Of a stretch of 16,314 nucleotides of DNA, positions 1 through 6,700 are shown one piece after another. The DNA comes from an uncultured bacterium (GTDB lineage Bacteria > Actinomycetota > Actinomycetes > S36-B12), in assembly GCA_903908025.1 (NCBI GenBank), contig CAIVQM010000499.1:1-16314 (forward strand). The letters run 5' to 3'. The notes under the pieces are model-generated. The model searched no databases. It saw nothing but the letters and a program-made list of their open reading frames with translations, and was not told where the DNA came from. A program made the position numbers and the translations under genes. Every line of letters begins with the position of its first letter. Positions within the stretch are counted from its first letter, which is position 1.

Positions 1-299
1 AGGCACGCGACGTGGTGGAAGCCCTCCTCCCCTGCCGCATACATGTCCCGGTAGACCGATGGGCTGTCGTCCATGCACTGAATGAGCTGCACCTGCGCCG
101 GGCCGGACTGACCGAAGGCGTACGAGAAGACCGCCGCATCGGGCGTTCCCCGATACGTGTGGTCACGGCCGACATGGTTGCGGCTGACGAAGAACGGACC
201 GGCGCCCATCACCTCAACCCAGTGCCGAACGGCCGCATCTAGATCGTTGACCACGTATGCGTACTGGACGATCGGATAGCGGATCAGGGGTTCGCGCAT
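1..299 (-). CDS. VOC-fold protein, copy A (3' end beyond window)
   Basis: This is the N-terminal 99 residues of a vicinal-oxygen-chelate (glyoxalase/dioxygenase fold) protein; the frame stays open to the left edge. It begins MREPLIRYPIVQYAYVVNDL, carries the family pattern HWVEVMGAGPFFV near residues 26–38, and reaches GEEGFHHVA, where a metal-ligand histidine is expected. It aligns without gaps to the next gene upstream (329–889), with about two-thirds identical residues, so the two are tandem duplicates. The ATG at 299 lies 29 bp after the neighbour's stop. There is no Shine-Dalgarno, but TAGCGT sits exactly 6 nt before the ATG. Substrate and reaction are unknown: the fold covers epimerases, dioxygenases and lyases. 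The operon context suggests ring or side-chain breakdown after oxygenation. Confidence 0.85.
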   Translation of the reverse strand, partial: MREPLIRYPIVQYAYVVNDLDAAVRHWVEVMGAGPFFVSRNHVGRDHTYRGTPDAAVFSYAFGQSGPAQVQLIQCMDDSPSVYRDMYAAGEEGFHHVAC

Positions 300-305
300 G
301 GGCCG

Positions 306-311
306 ACGCTA
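306..311 (-). promoter_or_regulatory. candidate –10 element before VOC copy A
   Basis: TAGCGT on the minus strand is followed by exactly 6 nt and ATG 299, the geometry of a leaderless promoter. It lies in the 29-bp gap between the tandem VOC genes, where no Shine-Dalgarno is visible, so copy A may have its own transcript. Confidence 0.45.
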
Positions 312-328
312 CGCGATCAATGGACGGG

Positions 329-889
329 TCATGGCGCCGACCGCACCTCGGCGCTACCGTCCCGCGCCCGCACCGGATCGGTCACCCCGTCCCAGGACTC
401 GTGGGCCACCCGAACCGACGCGAAGAACCCCTCTGTGTGCTCAGTGCTCCCGTAAAGCTCCACGAAGTGGCCCAGGTCGTTCCGGCAGTCGAAGTAGACA
501 GCCGGAACGGTCGTCGTCAGCGTGGCTGCTACCGCATAGCCGGCATCAGCAAAGCGCCCTACCTGCGCATCCCAGTGCGCCATGGGGACGAGGGCGCAGA
601 CGTGATGGAAGCCGCCTTCGCCCTGCGGATACATGTCGCGGTAGATCGATGAGCCTGGATCGTCCTGCGCGATGAGCTGGATCTGCGCCGGCCCGCATTG
701 ACCAAATGCGTAACTCACCTTCGTCTCGCTCGGGACGCCTCGGTACATGAGGTCGTTGCCGAGGAAGTCACGCATGACGAAGAACGGCCCGGCACCAAGG
801 ACCTCGACCCAGTGCCTCATCCCCTCGTCGAGATCGTTCACCACATATGCGTACTGCACCACTGGGTACTGAAGGAGCGGCTCGCGCAC
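329..889 (-). CDS. VOC-fold protein, copy B
   Basis: A 186-residue VOC-superfamily protein, last complete gene of the Rieske operon. Two βαβββ halves are recognisable. The first holds REPLLQYPVVQYAYVVNDL and GAGPFFV, the middle has AQIQLIAQDD, then GFHHVCALV, and late in the second half GHFVELYG supplies a likely metal-binding glutamate. The first-half position that often carries a histidine ligand reads QYAYVV, so metal binding may differ from glyoxalase I. I chose GTG at 889 because the homology with copy A starts there and it lies 7 bp after the preceding stop. An ATG at 940 in the same frame would overlap the upstream gene by 44 bp and adds residues with no match in copy A. Function is unassigned beyond the fold. 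Confidence 0.85.
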   Translation of the reverse strand: MREPLLQYPVVQYAYVVNDLDEGMRHWVEVLGAGPFFVMRDFLGNDLMYRGVPSETKVSYAFGQCGPAQIQLIAQDDPGSSIYRDMYPQGEGGFHHVCALVPMAHWDAQVGRFADAGYAVAATLTTTVPAVYFDCRNDLGHFVELYGSTEHTEGFFASVRVAHESWDGVTDPVRARDGSAEVRSAP

Positions 890-896
890 CGCCTCG

Positions 897-2657
897 CTAG
901 CCAATGGAGTCGATAGTGACGGTGCCGGCCGAGCCGTCAACCGTCACGATGGCGCCGTCCGGGATTTTCTGTGTCGCGCCCTCCAACCCAGCCACACACG
1001 GAATGCCCAGCTCACGGCTCACGATCATCGCGTGGCTGTTCGGCGCACCGACCCCGACGATCACGGCGCTGGCCACCACGAACAGCGGCGTCCACGACGG
1101 ATCCGTCTGAGGAGCGACGAGCACGTCGCCCGGCTCGAAGCTCGAGATCGAGGACGTGTCGGTGATCACGCGCGCGCGACCGCTGGCGCGACCGCTGGCA
1201 GCGCCGATCGCCGTGAGCGTGTCGCCCACGGATGCTGGCTCGTAGGTATCGCTCGCCACTCGCTTGAGGTCGGCAATCGGCACCCGAGGAACACGGGCAT
1301 CCAGGAAGAGCGGCACATCGAGGCCCGCGTACTCCTTCCAGTCCAGCTCCCGCTGCGCGATCGCCCCCGCAACGAGGTCGGGCTGGAGGACGAGCCGATC
1401 GAGCTCGCTGTCGAGGGCCATGAAGATCTGACGTGGATGAGCCAGTTGCCCCTCGTTGGTCAGGCGTCGACCCATCTCCAGCAGAGCGACGCGGGACTCG
1501 TTGATCACCTTGATGCAGTTGCTCTTGCCCAGTTCACGCCAACCCGCGAACCGCCGCGCGGAGTCCAGACCCATGCGCAGGGTTGCGACGGCCTCCTCGT
1601 TGCCGTTGAGGCCGTCCATCACGCGCCCGACGACTCGCTCAGCCGAGATGGTGGCCTCGCCGCGACGCGCGGCAGGAGACTGCGCGTCCTCGAGGTGGCG
1701 CATCCGGTCAATGAGCGCCAGCGGCAACTCCGGTCGGGTCTCCCACGAGTCCGCACCGAGGTCCCACTCTGACGGACCCCGATAGCCGAACTCCCGCAGG
1801 AAGGCGCTGAATCGCTGATGGAAGTCGGGGTGGTGCTCCTTGAGCCACGGCACCATGCCCTCGACACCGGTATCGAAGAGCTCGTTGAGGACCACATCGT
1901 TGCGGACGATGCGAGAAAGGTCCCAGAGCGCGTACGACGGAGCCGCCGATACGACATCGCCGGCGGGGCCGACGAGGTCGAAGGGCGAGATGCCTGAGCC
2001 CTCCGGGAGCACCGAAGCGATGACGGCGGGGCCGACGGCCGCCTGGGCACCGCCGATGAGCTCGCCGCGCCAGGTCATCCGCTGATACGGCGCAAGGCTG
2101 CGGGCATAGGCGACGAGAGCTGCATTCGACATCTCGTCGAAGTCCGGCCGCTGCGCACGCAGCCGGTCGGCGATGCGGGTGTCCTCCTCGAGCTCAGGGA
2201 AAGAGGATGTCGTCAGGGTCCAGCCGGTCCGAGCGGCCAGTCGGGCTGAGGTCTCCGGATCGCCGTCTGTCGGATGGTCCTCGTGGGGCGGTGCGTCGGG
2301 ATGGCTCCCGAAGAACGATGCGTCGACGGCCTCCCACCCCAGGCCGCTGCGGACTCCCGTGAGCCGGGCGGTGGTGACATTGACATACATGTGCCCGTAC
2401 CGGAATCCGGCGGCCGGCATCGCATCCGGTTCGAGATTCGCCTCGGCGACCGAGATGGCACCCATCTCGGCGTAGGCGTTCGAGAAGCCCGCGATGACAT
2501 GGGGCAGCCAGATCAGGTCCGCACCCAGCGGGCTGATCGGCTCCGGCAGGACATCGTTGGCATTGAACCGGGTGTAGATGGGGAAGCGCTGGTTCAGGCT
2601 CTTGCTGTCGATGCACCAGTCGTCGCTGATCTGCCCGCGGGGCGTCGTATCCGTCAT
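897..2657 (-). CDS. PEP-utilising mobile (phosphohistidine) domain protein lacking ATP-grasp domain
   Basis: This 586-residue protein matches the central and C-terminal parts of PEP synthase/rifampin phosphotransferase-type enzymes. Near the N-terminus it has NDVLPEPISPLGADL (about residues 34–48), like the start of their central domain, and FGYRGPSEWDL (290–300) is typical of that domain. The last 100 residues are the swivelling domain, with the phosphohistidine site NSHAMIVSRELGIP; the catalytic His is about residue 542. The ATP-grasp half that charges this histidine is absent. Phenylphosphate synthase is split in this way (ATP-grasp and His-domain subunits), so a partner may lie left of the window. 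ATG 2657 starts 11 bp after the Rieske stop; GTG 2681 would overlap that gene. A role in phosphorylating a substrate of the operon is inference. Confidence 0.85.
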   Translation of the reverse strand: MTDTTPRGQISDDWCIDSKSLNQRFPIYTRFNANDVLPEPISPLGADLIWLPHVIAGFSNAYAEMGAISVAEANLEPDAMPAAGFRYGHMYVNVTTARLTGVRSGLGWEAVDASFFGSHPDAPPHEDHPTDGDPETSARLAARTGWTLTTSSFPELEEDTRIADRLRAQRPDFDEMSNAALVAYARSLAPYQRMTWRGELIGGAQAAVGPAVIASVLPEGSGISPFDLVGPAGDVVSAAPSYALWDLSRIVRNDVVLNELFDTGVEGMVPWLKEHHPDFHQRFSAFLREFGYRGPSEWDLGADSWETRPELPLALIDRMRHLEDAQSPAARRGEATISAERVVGRVMDGLNGNEEAVATLRMGLDSARRFAGWRELGKSNCIKVINESRVALLEMGRRLTNEGQLAHPRQIFMALDSELDRLVLQPDLVAGAIAQRELDWKEYAGLDVPLFLDARVPRVPIADLKRVASDTYEPASVGDTLTAIGAASGRASGRARVITDTSSISSFEPGDVLVAPQTDPSWTPLFVVASAVIVGVGAPNSHAMIVSRELGIPCVAGLEGATQKIPDGAIVTVDGSAGTVTIDSIG

Positions 2658-2665
2658 GGGAGCAG

Positions 2666-2671
2666 ACGTTA
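2666..2671 (-). promoter_or_regulatory. weak candidate internal –10 element
   Basis: TAACGT on the minus strand ends 8 nt before ATG 2657 and contains the Rieske TAA stop. It would give a 2-nt leader. No Shine-Dalgarno is seen. The same hexamer serves as –10 candidate at 4879–4884. Confidence 0.25.
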
Positions 2672-4048
2672 TGCCAACCACTGCTCGAGCACCATGTGGA
2701 AGTGTCGAATCTTCGTCTCCTGGTAGTCCGCGAAAGTGACCTCGTCAAGGGATCCCGACTCCAGACCCTGCTGCACGAACGGCAGGTTCGCGTCATCCTG
2801 ATCGAAGACGCGTGCCAGCAGCCCCAACGCGGGCACCGTCGTCCACGACGTGTCGAGGTCGACCATCTGGAGCTCAGCACCTCGCGGAGGAGTGTCTCCC
2901 TCGAAGGGGCTCAGGATCATGCACTCGAAGATCGACATGCCGGGATCGTTGCCATACGGCCGGAACCGGTAGCACGTGCGGTTGTACGAGCCCCACGGAT
3001 GCAGGTTCGGGAAGAGCGTGTACGGCATGCTGTCGCACATCTCCGCATCGGAGAGGCTCTGCGCCACCTCGACACCGAGATCCTGCTCCAGATGCTTGCG
3101 CCGGTTGTCTGACATCGTCCCGCGGGTGGTGGCGCCTTCGGGCACGATGACAACGGGTGGCTGATCCAGATTACGATCCGTCAGGGCATCCATCATCTCC
3201 TGCTCAGTCGGCTCCCACTTCAGGTGCGGGCTGGGCACCCCGTTGGGAGTCAGCGTCCGCGAGAAGTTGCCCCACGCGTCGTACTTCGTGATCGTGTCGC
3301 CAAGACCGGGCAGCAGTTGGGCATGCGTCGCGACGACATGCCACGACTCCATGAAGGCCTCCTGCGCCAACTTCCAGTTGCAGCGAAGCACCTTGCCCAC
3401 GTGGACCTGCTTGTAGCGCTTCTCCAGCGGCCAAGTCTCGAAATGCTTGGGGAGATCACCGAGGAAGTCGGCCAGTGGGCCGGCCTCGGGATCAAGGTTG
3501 ATGAAGACGAACCCGCCCCAAGTGTCGACCTGCACGGGAATGAGCGGCCACTCCTCGCCTACCTGCGGGAAGTCCCACTTGCACGGCATGGCCTTCAGCG
3601 ATCCGTCGAGATCCCACGTGATGCCGTGGAACGGGCACTGGAAACTGTCGGCCTTGCCATTGGCCTCCTTCAACGTGCGCCCACGATGCAGGCAGACATT
3701 GCGGTGCGCCTTGATGGAGCCGTCGCGCTGCCGCACAACGAGGACGGACACATCGGCGATGTCGTACTTGACGAAGTCACCTGCGTCGAGGATGTCCTCG
3801 ACCCGGCACGCCATCTGCCAGACGTGCTTCCAGACGCGCTCGACCTCGAGATCGTGGAACGCCCGCGAGGTGTAGCGCTCAACGGGCACGGTCAAGGCCA
3901 CGCCGGGAAGCGGATTGGTCCAGCGGTAGACATCCGGTACCTCGCGCGAATCGTTGTCGAGCAGATCGATGTAGGCCCGCACCTGGGCCGTCTGCTCCGC
4001 GGTCAGGCCATCGGTCGTGCCGATGATGCCGTCAGACGTCGTGGTCAC
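2669..4048 (-). CDS. Rieske non-haem iron oxygenase, alpha subunit
   Basis: A 459-residue ring-hydroxylating-type oxygenase large subunit. The Rieske [2Fe-2S] ligands are C119, H121, C138 and H141 (CLHRG and CPFHG, 16 residues between the pairs). The catalytic domain shows NWKLAQEAFMESWH with iron ligands H237 and H242. The carboxylate ligand is expected in FDQDDANL (D416–D419). The residue bridging the two metal sites is Glu234, where naphthalene dioxygenase has Asp; carnitine monooxygenase CntA also uses Glu. The enzyme would insert oxygen into an organic substrate using electrons from a ferredoxin/reductase not encoded here. The GTG start at 4048 overlaps the upstream stop by 4 bp (GTGA), indicating translational coupling. 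No beta subunit is present. The substrate cannot be read from sequence. Confidence 0.95.
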   Translation of the reverse strand: MTTTSDGIIGTTDGLTAEQTAQVRAYIDLLDNDSREVPDVYRWTNPLPGVALTVPVERYTSRAFHDLEVERVWKHVWQMACRVEDILDAGDFVKYDIADVSVLVVRQRDGSIKAHRNVCLHRGRTLKEANGKADSFQCPFHGITWDLDGSLKAMPCKWDFPQVGEEWPLIPVQVDTWGGFVFINLDPEAGPLADFLGDLPKHFETWPLEKRYKQVHVGKVLRCNWKLAQEAFMESWHVVATHAQLLPGLGDTITKYDAWGNFSRTLTPNGVPSPHLKWEPTEQEMMDALTDRNLDQPPVVIVPEGATTRGTMSDNRRKHLEQDLGVEVAQSLSDAEMCDSMPYTLFPNLHPWGSYNRTCYRFRPYGNDPGMSIFECMILSPFEGDTPPRGAELQMVDLDTSWTTVPALGLLARVFDQDDANLPFVQQGLESGSLDEVTFADYQETKIRHFHMVLEQWLA

Positions 4049-4278
4049 TCGCCCTCCTCGGGGGCCGGGAAATCCTTGGGATTACCTGCACTGCCGACGG
4101 GCAGTTGCGGGCCGGCCAGCCAGTGGCACAGGTGGATGTCGACGTTGTACAGGTCGCCCTCCACGCGGACGCCGTTCGGCGTGAACACGCCCCGGCGGTC
4201 GCCGGAAGTGACCTCGACGAGCCCGTCATCCCGCACGTCGTACATGGCCTGACTGAGCGGGTGCCTACGTGTGCGCAT
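4045..4278 (-). CDS. small conserved-looking protein of unknown function heading the Rieske operon
   Basis: A 77-residue protein I do not recognise. It has no signal peptide, no membrane segment and no cysteine pairs (one Cys in HLCHWLAG), so it is not a ferredoxin. The body reads like a compact β-rich fold: RRGVFTPNGVRVEGDLYNVD, then DIHLCHWLAGPQLPVG, then an acidic tail. It is real because AGGAGG stands 6 nt before the ATG, it is first in the operon, and its stop overlaps the Rieske GTG by 4 bp. Fixed stoichiometry with the oxygenase is plausible, for example as a small accessory or assembly protein, but that is inference only. Confidence 0.8.
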   Translation of the reverse strand: MRTRRHPLSQAMYDVRDDGLVEVTSGDRRGVFTPNGVRVEGDLYNVDIHLCHWLAGPQLPVGSAGNPKDFPAPEEGE

Positions 4279-4284
4279 GCGGCT

Positions 4285-4290
4285 CCTCCT
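4285..4290 (-). promoter_or_regulatory. strong ribosome binding site of the operon's first gene
   Basis: AGGAGG on the minus strand, 6 nt before the ATG at 4278. It matches the anti-Shine-Dalgarno consensus perfectly and fixes the start of the 77-residue protein. Confidence 0.85.
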
Positions 4291-4314
4291 AGCGGTGTCT
4301 CCAGATGTGTAGTG

Positions 4315-4320
4315 ACTCTA
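4315..4320 (-). promoter_or_regulatory. candidate –10 element of the Rieske operon
   Basis: TAGAGT on the minus strand fits the actinobacterial TANNNT –10 pattern and would give a leader of about 30 nt containing the AGGAGG site. No matching –35 box is visible at 16–18 nt. The 112-bp gap (4279–4390) shows no other clear signal. Confidence 0.35.
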
Positions 4321-4390
4321 AAGAAACTCAACCGCGTTCTGGGAGGGCCTTTGGTCCCGAAGACCCCGGCAAAGGTCGTCGGCTGACCGG

Positions 4391-4861
4391 CTAGGACAAG
4401 GATCCGCCGGCGAACCAGCGATTCATCTTCTCCTCGTTCGCCTCTGCGACCGGCTCGAGCAGGAACCCGGACGGGGAGCGCACGTAGGTGAAGGAGCCGT
4501 AGCCCTCTTCGGGCGCCACCTGGCTGCAGACCAGCGTCCACCCACGGGCGATGAGGTCCTCCGTGAGCGACGGCACATCGCACCAGACGCCGGCGTGGTG
4601 CAGGTTACGAGGGTCGCCCGACCACCACGGGGTCCCTTCGACGCCCTCGAGAAGCTCGAGTCGCTGAGGTCCCTGCGTCGAGTAGCAGAACTTCAACGGG
4701 ACGGTCCGCTGACCATGTTCCGGCGTCCAGACCCGCTGGTCCTCGCGGGCCACCACGGCGGTCCACTCGAGGCCCAGTGAGCCGCCAAGCTCGTCCATGG
4801 CCTTGCCGATGTCGGGAACGAGATGGCCGACATGGAACATGCGCGTGCTGTATTCGAACAC
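4391..4861 (-). CDS. VOC-family glyoxalase/bleomycin-resistance-fold protein
   Basis: A 156-residue single VOC module, not closely similar to copies A and B. The four expected metal-ligand positions are all present: His10 (MFHVGHLVPDI), Glu in RLELLEG, His in NLHHAGVWCDV, and Glu in GFLLEPVAE. It is therefore likely a metal-dependent isomerase, epimerase or dioxygenase; ligand order is as in glyoxalase I and methylmalonyl-CoA epimerase. The GTG start at 4861 is fixed by AGGAGGT 4 nt upstream. It lies 51 bp after the HAD gene on the same strand and carries its own promoter-like boxes in that gap. It ends 112 bp before the Rieske operon, so it may serve the same pathway. Confidence 0.9.
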   Translation of the reverse strand: MFEYSTRMFHVGHLVPDIGKAMDELGGSLGLEWTAVVAREDQRVWTPEHGQRTVPLKFCYSTQGPQRLELLEGVEGTPWWSGDPRNLHHAGVWCDVPSLTEDLIARGWTLVCSQVAPEEGYGSFTYVRSPSGFLLEPVAEANEEKMNRWFAGGSLS

Positions 4862-4865
4862 GGTG

Positions 4866-4872
4866 ACCTCCT
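4866..4872 (-). promoter_or_regulatory. ribosome binding site deciding a GTG start
   Basis: AGGAGGT on the minus strand, 4 nt before the GTG at 4861. It confirms the GTG, which has no ATG rival nearby in frame. Confidence 0.8.
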
Positions 4873-4878
4873 GCGCGG

Positions 4879-4908
4879 ACGTTAGCAGGAAACTTGTGAC
4901 AGCCTCAA
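4879..4908 (-). promoter_or_regulatory. candidate promoter of the third VOC gene
   Basis: On the minus strand TTGAGG (4908–4903) is followed after 18 nt by TAACGT (4884–4879). These fit –35 and –10 boxes, with a start site near 4872 and a short leader carrying the ribosome binding site. The boxes lie in the 51-bp gap after the HAD gene, so the VOC gene could be transcribed on its own. Confidence 0.45.
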
Positions 4909-4912
4909 GTAA

Positions 4913-5506
4913 CTATCGGACATCGAACACCACGGGGATCCCGGCGGCCCGAGCGGACGCAAACCCGCTCGTCGTGTCCTCATAGGCGACACAGCCCTCG
5001 GCGCTCACTCCCAGGTCGGCTATCGCCTTCAGATAGCCATCGGGCGCCGGCTTGCCGTGCTCGACATCGTCAACCGTGACGATGGCATCGAATAGGCCCG
5101 TGATGCCGATGGCATCCAGGGAGGCCACCACAGCCGATCGCGGGCCGCCGGACACAACGGCCATCGGGATGCGACCGTGGTACTCACGCGCGATGGCGAC
5201 GACATGCTCCAACGGTTCGAGCAGGTGAGTCGACTCGAGGAAGAGGTCCACGCCCTCCGCGGAAGCGGCCGTGACCGTATCGGCATCTGCATTCGGCAGG
5301 GCGGCCCGGATGAACGGTCCCGTGCTATGCCCCGCCCATGTGGCGAACCACTCATCGGTCATCTCGAAGCCATACCGGCCGAAGACCTGGCGCCAGCAGA
5401 TCCGGTACAGGCCCATGGTGTCGACGAGGGTGCCGTCGCAGTCAAAGAGCAGGGCCTGGGTCCCATGGGGAGGCGCGATTGGGTCCGAGGAGACTCCAGT
5501 AGCCAT
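4913..5506 (-). CDS. HAD-superfamily hydrolase (β-phosphoglucomutase-like subfamily)
   Basis: A 197-residue soluble phosphatase or phosphomutase. Motif I is FDCDGTLVDT with nucleophile Asp22 and acid/base Asp24. A helical cap occupies about residues 30–100. Motif II is the VVSGG region with Ser119, motif III is Lys152 in HGKPAPDGY, and motif IV is Glu176-Asp177 in YEDTTSGF. It belongs with small-cap HADs acting on sugar or acyl phosphates; the substrate is not visible. It diverges from the phosphotransferase gene at 5535 across 28 bp. Since the human enzyme ACAD10 fuses HAD and APH domains, the pair may act on the same phosphorylated intermediate (inference). ATG 5506 is the natural start; only a weak AGGG precedes it. 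Confidence 0.92.
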   Translation of the reverse strand: MATGVSSDPIAPPHGTQALLFDCDGTLVDTMGLYRICWRQVFGRYGFEMTDEWFATWAGHSTGPFIRAALPNADADTVTAASAEGVDLFLESTHLLEPLEHVVAIAREYHGRIPMAVVSGGPRSAVVASLDAIGITGLFDAIVTVDDVEHGKPAPDGYLKAIADLGVSAEGCVAYEDTTSGFASARAAGIPVVFDVR

Positions 5507-5521
5507 GGTTCAACCCTGTCA

Positions 5522-5527
5522 TAGGCT
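5522..5527 (+). promoter_or_regulatory. candidate –10 element, leaderless phosphotransferase gene
   Basis: TAGGCT ends 7 nt before the GTG at 5535, putting the expected transcription start at or 1 nt before the start codon. No Shine-Dalgarno is present. Confidence 0.45.
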
Positions 5528-5534
5528 GCCGAGC

Positions 5535-6617
5535 GTGACTTCCGAGGACCTTCCCGGCCTGCAGCTGGCATCCGTTCAGGCATGGTTGGCGACGCAGGGC
5601 CTCGACCTCGACACCGACGGTCCGCTGACCGCGGAGTTGTTCACCGGCGGTCGGTCCAATGTCACCTACCGACTCACGGACGCGCAGGGGCGCAGCGTCG
5701 TACTTCGGCGTCCGCCACTTGGCAACGTCATGCCGACCGCACACGACATGGCGCGCGAGTTCCGGGTCCTCACGGGCCTGAGCCGAGTTGGCTATCCCGC
5801 ACCCACCGCCTTGGCTCTGTGCGAGGACGAGACGGTAAATGGGGCACCGTTCCTGGTGATGGAGTTCGTCGACGGACGGATCATCTCCTCGGCCGACGAG
5901 GCCAGTGCACTGTCCGCCGACGAGGCCGATGCCGTGTCGTCCGCACTCGTCAACGCCTTGGCCGATCTCCATCGCGTCGACGTCGCGGCAACAGGCCTGG
6001 CCGATCTGGGCCGGCCCGAGGGCTACCTGCCCCGACAGCTGGATCGCTGGACCAAGCAGTGGGACCTCACCAAGACGCGTGACCTGCCCACGATGGATGC
6101 CCTGCGATCACGGCTCGCCGGCCTGCTCGAGCCGCTCCCCCTCGATCTGCCATGGGCACTTGTACACGGCGACTACCGACTCGACAATGTGATCCTGGCG
6201 CCGCAATCAGCCCGCGTGGTGGCCGTCCTCGACTGGGAGATGTCGACGTTGGGCGACCCCCTCGCCGACCTCGCCCTCGCCCTCGCCTACTGGACTGAGG
6301 CCGCTGACACGCTGCGCCATCAGGTGCCGGTGGCCGAGCACCTCACCGACGGACCGGGCTTCTGGGACCGCGCGCGAATAGTCAGCACGTATGCCGAGCG
6401 ATCGGGCCTGTCCGTTGATCATCTCGACGTGTGCACCGCACTCGCATGCTTCAAGCTCGCGGTCATCACCGAGTCGATCCATGCACGGACGCTCAGTGGC
6501 CAGCAGCTCGGCACCGCCGCTGGCGATACTCACGCCATGGGCGTGGCAACTGAGTCGTTCGCGGACATGGGGCTCGCCGTCTGCGCTGGTGGCGCCGTCG
6601 CCGGGCTGTCGTCCTAG
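5535..6617 (+). CDS. APH/choline-kinase-like phosphotransferase (ACAD10/11-type)
   Basis: A 360-residue kinase-fold phosphotransferase. The N-lobe shows LFTGGRSNVTYRL (35–47) and VVLRRPP (55–61). Brenner's catalytic motif is HGDYRLDN (H211, D213, N218), and the metal-binding Asp is D233 in AVLDWEMSTLGDPLADLA. This arrangement is typical of the APH domain of ACAD10/ACAD11 and their bacterial relatives, rather than of true aminoglycoside-resistance enzymes. ACAD10/11 are reported to process 4-hydroxyacyl-CoA through phosphorylation, so a hydroxyacyl substrate is a reasonable guess. No acyl-CoA dehydrogenase gene is in the window. The GTG at 5535 is chosen because upstream sequence in this frame lies inside the divergent HAD gene. 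Confidence 0.9.
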   Translation: MTSEDLPGLQLASVQAWLATQGLDLDTDGPLTAELFTGGRSNVTYRLTDAQGRSVVLRRPPLGNVMPTAHDMAREFRVLTGLSRVGYPAPTALALCEDETVNGAPFLVMEFVDGRIISSADEASALSADEADAVSSALVNALADLHRVDVAATGLADLGRPEGYLPRQLDRWTKQWDLTKTRDLPTMDALRSRLAGLLEPLPLDLPWALVHGDYRLDNVILAPQSARVVAVLDWEMSTLGDPLADLALALAYWTEAADTLRHQVPVAEHLTDGPGFWDRARIVSTYAERSGLSVDHLDVCTALACFKLAVITESIHARTLSGQQLGTAAGDTHAMGVATESFADMGLAVCAGGAVAGLSS

Positions 6618-6621
6618 GTCG

Positions 6622-6700
6622 GCTGGGAGTGTCAGCTGTCCTGCTTTGAGAGGAAGGGAAAGTGCAGCCCTCTCAAATCAGGACTGCAGACACCCCCAGC
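6622..6700. repeat. long imperfect inverted repeat between convergent genes
   Basis: Arms 6622–6653 and 6669–6700 pair at 28 of 32 positions around a 15-nt loop. The repeat fills the gap between the stop of the phosphotransferase gene (6617) and the stop of the oxidoreductase gene (6700–6702), touching the latter by one base. No T-tract follows on either strand. The best guess is a bidirectional terminator of the U-poor actinobacterial kind; a dispersed repeat element is the alternative. Confidence 0.75.

Noticed and set aside
1032..1772. 246-codon open frame on the plus strand
   Set aside because: Antisense to the phosphohistidine-domain gene; no recognisable motif or ribosome binding site.
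3224..4252. 342-codon open frame on the plus strand
   Set aside because: It lies antisense to the Rieske gene, shows no domain motif, and is a codon-bias shadow of GC-rich coding.
4341..4356. small hairpin (GGGCC–TTT–GGTCC) after the third VOC gene
   Set aside because: Five pairs including a G·U on one strand only and a 3-nt loop; too weak to call a terminator.
5271..5534. N-terminal extension of the phosphotransferase frame
   Set aside because: It is antisense to the HAD gene, and family homology begins after GTG 5535.
5535..6617. aminoglycoside-resistance gene
   Set aside because: The HGDYRLDN and LDWEMSTLGDPLADLA context fits ACAD10/11-type and other metabolic phosphotransferases, not resistance enzymes.
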